From Halomonas alkalicola (GTDB lineage Bacteria; Pseudomonadota; Gammaproteobacteria; Pseudomonadales; Halomonadaceae), in the NCBI RefSeq assembly GCF_030704205.1, contig NZ_CP131913.1, positions 2,480,001-2,544,000 of the forward strand: 64,000 nucleotides of DNA, in the 5' to 3' direction. Below the pieces are notes generated by a model that worked only from the letters and a program-made list of their open reading frames with translations, ran no database searches and had not been told where the DNA came from. The stretch's first letter is position 1. Each line of letters begins with the position of its first letter. Of the stretch, positions 58,784-64,000 are shown piece after piece. Made by a program: the position numbers and the translations under genes.

Positions 58784-59629
58784 ATGCCCGAACTGCCCGA
58801 AGTCGAGACGACCCGCCGCGGCATCGCCCCCCACGTGGAGGGGCGCGAGATCACCGAGGTCATCGTGCGCCAGCCGCGGCTGAGGGTGCCGGTGCCCGCC
58901 GACCTGGCCGAGCGCCTGGTGGGGGCGCGCATCGGGACGCTGGCCCGGCGCGCCAAGTACCTGCTGGTGCCGCTGGCCGGGGGCGACTCAGCTTGCGGTA
59001 ATCTGGCCGGCGGCACCCTGCTGTGGCACCTGGGCATGTCCGGCAGCCTGCGCATCACCCGGGTCGGTGAGCTGCCCAGGAAGCACGACCACGTCGACCT
59101 GGTGTTCGAGGATGGCGCCCTGCTGCGCTACCACGACCCGCGCCGCTTCGGCTTCGTCGACTGGCTCGCCGGTACCCCCGAGCAGGACCTGCGCCTGGCC
59201 CGCCTGGGGCCGGAGCCCCTGTCGGAGGCCTTCGACGGCGCGCGGCTCTTCGCGCTCTCCCGCGGACGCCGGGTGGCGGTGAAGCCCTTCCTGATGGACA
59301 ACGCTGTGGTGGTGGGGGTGGGCAACATCTACGCCTCCGAGGCGCTGTTCATGGCCGGCATCGACCCGCGCCGCGCCGCCGGGCGCATCTCCCGCGAGCG
59401 CTACGACCGCCTGGCCGCCGCCGCCCGGGAGGTGCTGGCCGCCGCCATCACCCAGGGCGGCACCACCCTGCGCGACTTCGTCGGTGGCACCGGCGAGCCG
59501 GGCTACTTCAAGCAGCGCCTCAACGTCTACGGCCGCCACGGCCAGCCCTGCCGGCAGTGCGGCGCCGAACTGCGCCTCGTCACCCTCGGGCAGCGGGCCA
59601 GCGTCTACTGTCCCCACTGCCAGACCTGA
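58784..59629 (+). CDS. mutM: formamidopyrimidine-DNA glycosylase
   Basis: A 281-residue base-excision enzyme. P2 and E3 (PELPEVET) are catalytic, the conserved lysine is in RAKYLL, and the C-terminal zinc finger is [20 protein letters not shown] with CPHC. An insert of about 10 residues ([12 protein letters not shown]) near residue 66 is unusual. ATG 58784 is fixed by the need for N-terminal proline. It removes 8-oxoguanine. Confidence 0.95.
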   Translation: MPELPEVETTRRGIAPHVEGREITEVIVRQPRLRVPVPADLAERLVGARIGTLARRAKYLLVPLAGGDSACGNLAGGTLLWHLGMSGSLRITRVGELPRKHDHVDLVFEDGALLRYHDPRRFGFVDWLAGTPEQDLRLARLGPEPLSEAFDGARLFALSRGRRVAVKPFLMDNAVVVGVGNIYASEALFMAGIDPRRAAGRISRERYDRLAAAAREVLAAAITQGGTTLRDFVGGTGEPGYFKQRLNVYGRHGQPCRQCGAELRLVTLGQRASVYCPHCQT

Positions 59630-59645
59630 TTCTCGAGAGATTCCC

Positions 59646-60839
59646 ATGACCCTGTCCTCCCTGCGCCTCAACAAGCACGCCGACCGCCGCCTCAAGGCCG
59701 GCCACCTGTGGCTCTACTCCAACGAGATCGACACCGGCGCCACCCCGCTCAAGGGCCTTGCGCCCGGCCAGCAGGTGGTGGTGGAGGCCGCCAACGGCAA
59801 GGCGCTGGGCGTGGCCTACGTCAACCCGAACTCGCTGATCTGCGCGCGGCTGGTCTCCCGGGACCCCAAGCAGGGGCTCGACCGCTCGCTGCTGGTGCAT
59901 CGCCTCAACCAGGCCCTGGCCCTGCGCCAGCGCCTCTTCGCCGCGCCCTACTACCGGCTGGTGCACGGCGAGGGTGACCTGCTGCCGGGCCTGGTGATCG
60001 ACCGCTTCGCCGACACCCTGGTGGTGCAGCTCAACACCGCCGGCATGCAGGCGGTGCTGCCCGAGCTGCTCGACGCCCTGGACAAGGTGCTCGCGCCGAC
60101 CACGGTGGTGCTGCGCAACGACACCAGCGGCCGCCGTCAGGAGGGCCTCGAGCTCGGCGTGGAGGTGGTCAAGGGCGAGGTGGGTGATCCCGTGCTGCTG
60201 GAAGAGAACGGCGTGCGCTTCGCCGCCCCGGTGCTCGACGGCCAGAAGACCGGCTGGTTCTATGACCACCGCGTCAACCGCGCCTGGCTCAACCAGTACG
60301 TGGCCGGCAAGCGGGTGCTGGACCTGTTCAGCTACGTGGGCGGCTGGGGCGTGCAGGCAGCCGCCCACGGCGCCCGCGAGGTGCTCTGCGTGGATTCCTC
60401 CGCGGCGGCCCTCGAACGGGTGGCCGAGAACGCCGCCCTGAACGGCCTTCACGAGCGGGTGGCGGTGGGCGAGGGCGATGCCTTCGAGGCGCTGGCGGCG
60501 CTCAAGGCCGACGGCGAAGAGTTCGACGTGGTGATCCTCGACCCGCCGGCCTTCATCAAGAAGCGCAAGGACATCCCCGTCGGCGAGCATGCCTACGGCA
60601 AGCTCAACCGCGAGGCGATGCGCCTGCTGGGCCGCGATGGCCTGCTGCTGTCGGCGTCGTGCTCCATGCACCTGGCGCCGGAGCGGCTGGTGGACGTGGT
60701 GCGCGGTGCGGTGCGCCACCAGGACCGCCACGGCCAGATCCTCTTCCAGGGCCATCAGGGGCCGGACCACCCGGTGCACCCGGCGATTCCGGAGACCAGC
60801 TACCTCAAGGCCCTGGGCGTGCGGGTCTTCCGGGACTGA
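59646..60839 (+). CDS. rlmI: 23S rRNA m5C methyltransferase, RlmI family
   Basis: A 397-residue protein. The N-terminal PUA domain starts LRLNKHADRRLKAGHLWLYS, and the Rossmann methyltransferase half has VLDLFSYVGGWGVQAAAHGA, DPPAFIKKRKD and the catalytic cysteine region SASCSMHL. Length equals E. coli RlmI (396), which methylates C1962. It follows mutM by 16 bases. Confidence 0.88.
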   Translation: MTLSSLRLNKHADRRLKAGHLWLYSNEIDTGATPLKGLAPGQQVVVEAANGKALGVAYVNPNSLICARLVSRDPKQGLDRSLLVHRLNQALALRQRLFAAPYYRLVHGEGDLLPGLVIDRFADTLVVQLNTAGMQAVLPELLDALDKVLAPTTVVLRNDTSGRRQEGLELGVEVVKGEVGDPVLLEENGVRFAAPVLDGQKTGWFYDHRVNRAWLNQYVAGKRVLDLFSYVGGWGVQAAAHGAREVLCVDSSAAALERVAENAALNGLHERVAVGEGDAFEALAALKADGEEFDVVILDPPAFIKKRKDIPVGEHAYGKLNREAMRLLGRDGLLLSASCSMHLAPERLVDVVRGAVRHQDRHGQILFQGHQGPDHPVHPAIPETSYLKALGVRVFRD

Positions 60840-60914
60840 CGAAGAAGGCGTCTTCGACGCCCGCTGGAGCGGCGGGGGCGCAGCGCCCCCCGATGGATCT
60901 GCGAGGAGCGTGCC

Positions 60915-61349
60915 ATGGAGTGGGATCTTCCCGAGCCCTTTTTCATCGAGCTCGTCGTCGAGCCCTCGGCCATCGACGAGTACGACCACGTCAACAACGC
61001 CGAGTACCTGCGCTGGATCGAGCAGGTGAGCTGGGCCCACTCCGACTCCCTGGGGCTGACCCTGGCGCGCTACCGCGAGCTGGATCGCGGCATGGCGGTG
61101 CATCGCCATGAGCTGGACTACCTGGCGCCGGCCTTCGAGGGTGACCGCCTGGCCCTGGCCACCTGGATCATCGCCGCCGACAGCCGCCTGACCCTGATCC
61201 GTCGCTTCCAGCTGGTCCGCCCGGCGGACGGAAGGACCCTGCTCAAGGCCCGCACTCGCTTCGCCTGCATCGAACTCTCCAGCGGTCGTCCCCGGCGGCT
61301 GCCCGAGGAGTATCGGCGAATCTACGGCGAGGCGGCCGTGGCCGAGTGA
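60915..61349 (+). CDS. acyl-CoA thioesterase, 4HBT hotdog fold
   Basis: A 144-residue hotdog protein: IDEYDHVNNAEYLRWIEQVS contains the catalytic aspartate/asparagine pattern (D-x-x-x-H-V-N-N-x-x-Y) of the 4-hydroxybenzoyl-CoA thioesterase group, close to YbgC/FadM types. It probably hydrolyses an acyl-CoA. GAGGAG precedes the ATG at a short distance. Confidence 0.85.
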   Translation: MEWDLPEPFFIELVVEPSAIDEYDHVNNAEYLRWIEQVSWAHSDSLGLTLARYRELDRGMAVHRHELDYLAPAFEGDRLALATWIIAADSRLTLIRRFQLVRPADGRTLLKARTRFACIELSSGRPRRLPEEYRRIYGEAAVAE

Positions 61350-61419
61350 CCTGGTCGCCTTGTGGGGGAGCCCGCGTTACCATAGCGGGCATTTCCGAAC
61401 AGCAGAGTCCGCTTTCCCC

Positions 61420-62445
61420 ATGAGTGCAGCTTCCGCGAAGACCCGCGTTCTCACCGGCATCACCACCACCGGTACGCCCCACCTGGGCAACTACGTCGGG
61501 GCCATCAAGCCCGCCATCGAGGCGAGCCAGGACCCGAACGTGCAGTCCTACTATTTTCTGGCCGACCTGCATGCGCTGATCAAGTGCCAGGAGCCGCGCC
61601 GGGTGCAGGAGGCGCGCCTTGAGATCGCCGCCACCTGGCTGGCGCTGGGGCTGGATACCGACAATGCCATCTTCTATCAGCAGTCCGATATTCCCGAGAT
61701 CCCCGAGCTCACCTGGATGCTCTCCTGCGTCTGCGCCAAGGGGCTGATGAACCGCGCCCACGCCTACAAGGCCGCGGTGGCGGAGAACGAGTCCGCCGGC
61801 AACCAGGACCCCGACAAGGGCATCACCATGGGGCTGTTCGGCTACCCCGTGCTGATGGCCGCCGACATCCTGATGTTCAACGCCAACAAGGTGCCGGTGG
61901 GCCGCGACCAGATCCAGCACATCGAGATGGCCCGCGATATCGCCGGGCGCTTCAACCACCTCTACAAGGGCGACTACTTCGCCCAGCCCGAGGCGGTGGT
62001 CGACGACAACGTGGCGGTGCTCAATGGCCTGGACGGGCGCAAGATGTCCAAGAGCTACAACAACACCATCCCGCTGTTCACGCCCGAGAAGAAGCTGCTC
62101 AAGCTGGTGCGCAAGATCAAGACCAACTCCCTGGAGCCTGGCGAGCCCAAGGACCCCGACACCTGCACCCTGTTCCAGATCTACTCGGCCTTCTCCGGTC
62201 CGGAGGCGACCGCCGCCATGCGTGCCGAGTACGAGAACGGCATCGGCTGGGGCGAGGCCAAGAACCGTCTCTTCGAGACCCTCAACGAGCAGCTGCGCGA
62301 GCCCCGCGAGCGCTACCAGGCACTGCTGGAGGACCCCGGCCACATCGAGGCGGTGCTGCATAAGGGCGCCGAACGCGCCCGGGCCGAGGCGGCGCCCTTC
62401 ATGGATCGCCTGCGCCAGGCGGTGGGCCTGGGCCGCTTCGTCTGA
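61420..62445 (+). CDS. trpS: tryptophanyl-tRNA synthetase
   Basis: A 341-residue class I synthetase: the HIGH-like TPHLGNYVGAI near residue 19 and GRKMSKSYNN near residue 207. ATG 61420 fits the family start; the ribosome site is weak (CCCC just before ATG). A terminator follows. Confidence 0.95.
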   Translation: MSAASAKTRVLTGITTTGTPHLGNYVGAIKPAIEASQDPNVQSYYFLADLHALIKCQEPRRVQEARLEIAATWLALGLDTDNAIFYQQSDIPEIPELTWMLSCVCAKGLMNRAHAYKAAVAENESAGNQDPDKGITMGLFGYPVLMAADILMFNANKVPVGRDQIQHIEMARDIAGRFNHLYKGDYFAQPEAVVDDNVAVLNGLDGRKMSKSYNNTIPLFTPEKKLLKLVRKIKTNSLEPGEPKDPDTCTLFQIYSAFSGPEATAAMRAEYENGIGWGEAKNRLFETLNEQLREPRERYQALLEDPGHIEAVLHKGAERARAEAAPFMDRLRQAVGLGRFV

Positions 62446-62465
62446 TCGCCAACCCGGCTGTCGTT

Positions 62466-62487
62466 AAAGGGGCCTTCTGGCCCCTTT
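62466..62487 (+). terminator. terminator of trpS
   Basis: Stem AAAGGGGCC / GGCCCCTTT with loop TTCT, 20 bases past the stop. Confidence 0.85.
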
Positions 62488-62659
62488 CGCCGTTTATACC
62501 CATGCCCTGACGCTATCGAGGTGATAGTGCTTATTAATTTATGTCATTTTCGTCTTAGGATTTTCATTTAAATTCTTTTGCGTTCTTTGCATAGATGATT
62601 AGCATGCCCTCCTCCACGGGCGCGCCCCGCCTGTCCTGATGCTACCGAGAGAGCCCTCC

Positions 62660-63868
62660 ATGAGTGAACTCGCCCTGACCCGACGCTCACGACTTGCCGT
62701 ACCCGCGGTGGCCGCCGGCGCCCTGCTGCTGGGTGCCCTTGCCGTCGGCGCCGCCTTCGGCGCGCGTATCGGCGTGCTGATGGTGATCGGCGGCCTGCTG
62801 GGCATGGTGCTCTACCATGCCGCCTTCGGCTTCACCGCCGCCTGGCGGGTCTTCATCACCGAGCGCCGCGGCCGCGGCCTGCGCGCCCAGATGGTGATGC
62901 TGGCCATCGCCGTGCTGCTCTTCTTCCCCGCCCTGGGCGCCGGCACCCTCTTCGGCAGTCCGGTGAGCGGCTATGTGGCCCCGGTGGGCGTCTCGGTGAT
63001 CTTCGGCGCCTTCCTGTTCGGCATCGGCATGCAGCTGGGGGGCGGCTGTGCCTCCGGCACCCTCTTCACCGCCGGCGGCGGCAACGCCCGTATGCTGATC
63101 ACCCTGCTGTTCTTCGTGGTGGGCTCGGTGATCGGCACCGCCCACTTCGCCTGGTGGCAGAGCCTGCCCGCCTTCCAGCCGGTCTCCCTGGTGCAGACTG
63201 CCGGCGTGGGCGGCGGCATCGTGGTGAGCCTCGCGCTCTTCGCCGCCATCGCCGCCTTCACCGTGGTGATGGAGAAGCGCCGCCATGGTCAGCTGGAGCA
63301 GACGCCGCGCATCGACGCCGGCAACCAGCGCTGGCTGACTGGCCCCTGGCCGCTGCTCTTCGGCGCCGTGGCCCTGGCACTGCTCAACTACGCCACCCTG
63401 GCCCTGGCCGGCCGCCCCTGGGGCGTCACCGGCGCCTTCGCCCTGTGGGGCGCCAAGGGCTTCGAGCTGCTGGGCGGCGACGTGACCGGCTGGGGCTACT
63501 GGCAGGCGCCGGGTAACGCCGCGGCCCTGCAGGCCAGCGTGTGGAGCGACATCACCACGGTGATGAACGTCGGCATCATGGTCGGCGCCCTGGTCGCCGC
63601 CTCCCTGGCCGGGCGCTTCGCCCCCAACTTCCGCATCCCGGCCAAGTCGGTGCTGGCGGCGGTGATCGGCGGCATCATGCTTGGCTATGGCGCCCGCCTG
63701 GCCTTCGGCTGTAACATCGGCGCCTACTTCGGCGGCATCGCCTCCGGCAGCCTGCACGGCTGGGTGTGGCTCATCGCCGCCTTCGCCGGCAACATGATCG
63801 GCGTGCGGCTGCGCCCGCTCTTCTTCGAGGGCGAGGCGGCCCGCCAGCCGGCGGCCAAGGGCTGCTGA
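62660..63868 (+). CDS. YeeE/YedE-family sulfur-compound transporter
   Basis: A 402-residue membrane protein with about 9-10 helices. Two conserved cysteine loops, MQLGGGCASGTLFTAGGG and LAFGCNIGAYFGGIASG, line the channel in this family, in which TsuA takes up thiosulfate by passing it between cysteines. A third cysteine is at the C-terminus (KGC). No TusA-like gene is adjacent in the window. ATG 62660 is used (GAGAG upstream). The AT-rich 214-bp gap before it probably holds the promoter. Confidence 0.87.
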   Translation: MSELALTRRSRLAVPAVAAGALLLGALAVGAAFGARIGVLMVIGGLLGMVLYHAAFGFTAAWRVFITERRGRGLRAQMVMLAIAVLLFFPALGAGTLFGSPVSGYVAPVGVSVIFGAFLFGIGMQLGGGCASGTLFTAGGGNARMLITLLFFVVGSVIGTAHFAWWQSLPAFQPVSLVQTAGVGGGIVVSLALFAAIAAFTVVMEKRRHGQLEQTPRIDAGNQRWLTGPWPLLFGAVALALLNYATLALAGRPWGVTGAFALWGAKGFELLGGDVTGWGYWQAPGNAAALQASVWSDITTVMNVGIMVGALVAASLAGRFAPNFRIPAKSVLAAVIGGIMLGYGARLAFGCNIGAYFGGIASGSLHGWVWLIAAFAGNMIGVRLRPLFFEGEAARQPAAKGC

Positions 63869-63901
63869 GCCCCGTCTCGCAAGGTGAATTTCGCGTGATC
63901 T

Positions 63902-63934
63902 CGCGCCCCGGCCCAGGCCGGGGCGCGCGCTTTT
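63902..63934 (+). terminator. terminator of the YeeE/YedE gene
   Basis: GC-rich inverted repeat CGCGCCCCGGCC / GGCCGGGGCGCG followed by CGCTTTT. The remaining 66 bases of the window show no gene. Confidence 0.8.
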
Positions 63935-64000
63935 GGGGCGTGGTAAAGTATTCCAAAAGCGCCGCCAGAGCGCTAACGACCCGTTCCAGTCACCGCACCG

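Noticed and set aside
61360..61419. Longer trpS start
   Set aside because: The 20 extra codons are not synthetase-like; the family start is at 61420.

Overview
The window looks like a chromosomal segment of a high-GC gammaproteobacterium, most likely Halomonadaceae (Halomonas-like). This rests on the very GC-rich codon use and on a gene order shared with Pseudomonas: ispB | rplU-rpmA-obgE-proB, rpsT-murJ-ribF-ileS-lspA-fkpB-ispH-pilE, rsmD | ftsY-ftsE-ftsX-rpoH, and slmA-argB-algC-dut-coaBC | radC-rpmB-rpmG-mutM. The genus is inferred from synteny and protein character; no search was run.

Layout. 1-4.1 kb: small membrane protein, phospholipase-D-type lipoprotein, DASS-family transporter, universal stress protein. 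4.2-11.2 kb: tRNA-Pro(CGG), ispB, ribosomal proteins L21/L27/S20, obgE, an orphan DUF433 antitoxin-like gene, proB and murJ. 11.3-13.1 kb: a decayed IS110-type element and REP/BIME repeats. 13.2-20.7 kb: ribF, ileS, lspA, fkpB, an Rpn/DUF4351 protein with a partial duplication, ispH, and a BrnA-like antitoxin gene bracketed by a duplicated ispH 3' end. 21-34.8 kb is the accessory region: a type IV minor-pilin operon (pilE, fimT, pilV, pilW, pilX) with fimT split by an IS1380 element, pilin debris, and then a 6.4-kb array of seven copies of a RAYT/Y1-transposase element. Every copy starts at the same 5' sequence, six are cut at different 3' points, and an IS21 and an IS256 element sit inside two of the copies. 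A zeta-toxin-like kinase pair closes the region. 34.9-38.1 kb: cueR-type regulator, copper P-type ATPase and a 25-residue membrane ORF. 38.4-46.7 kb: fadL, prfB (with its programmed frameshift), lysS, an MFS exporter, bolA, a HolD-like gene and rimI. 46.7-52.8 kb: zapB, rsmD, ftsYEX, rpoH, slmA. 52.9-64 kb: argB, algC, dut, coaBC, radC, rpmB, rpmG, mutM, rlmI, a thioesterase, trpS and a YeeE/YedE transporter.

How it fits together. Most of the window is housekeeping: translation, envelope biogenesis, isoprenoids, division and copper efflux. The ispH-pilE junction, which in Pseudomonas carries the whole fimU-pilVWXY1Y2E cluster, is here an insertion hotspot. The adhesin gene pilY1 is not in the window and fimT is broken, so this minor-pilin set is probably non-functional as it stands.

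Two points deserve attention. The RAYT array has fixed left ends, variable right ends and AT-rich joints. The rplU gene has a TAA stop as its second codon in an otherwise intact L21 frame.
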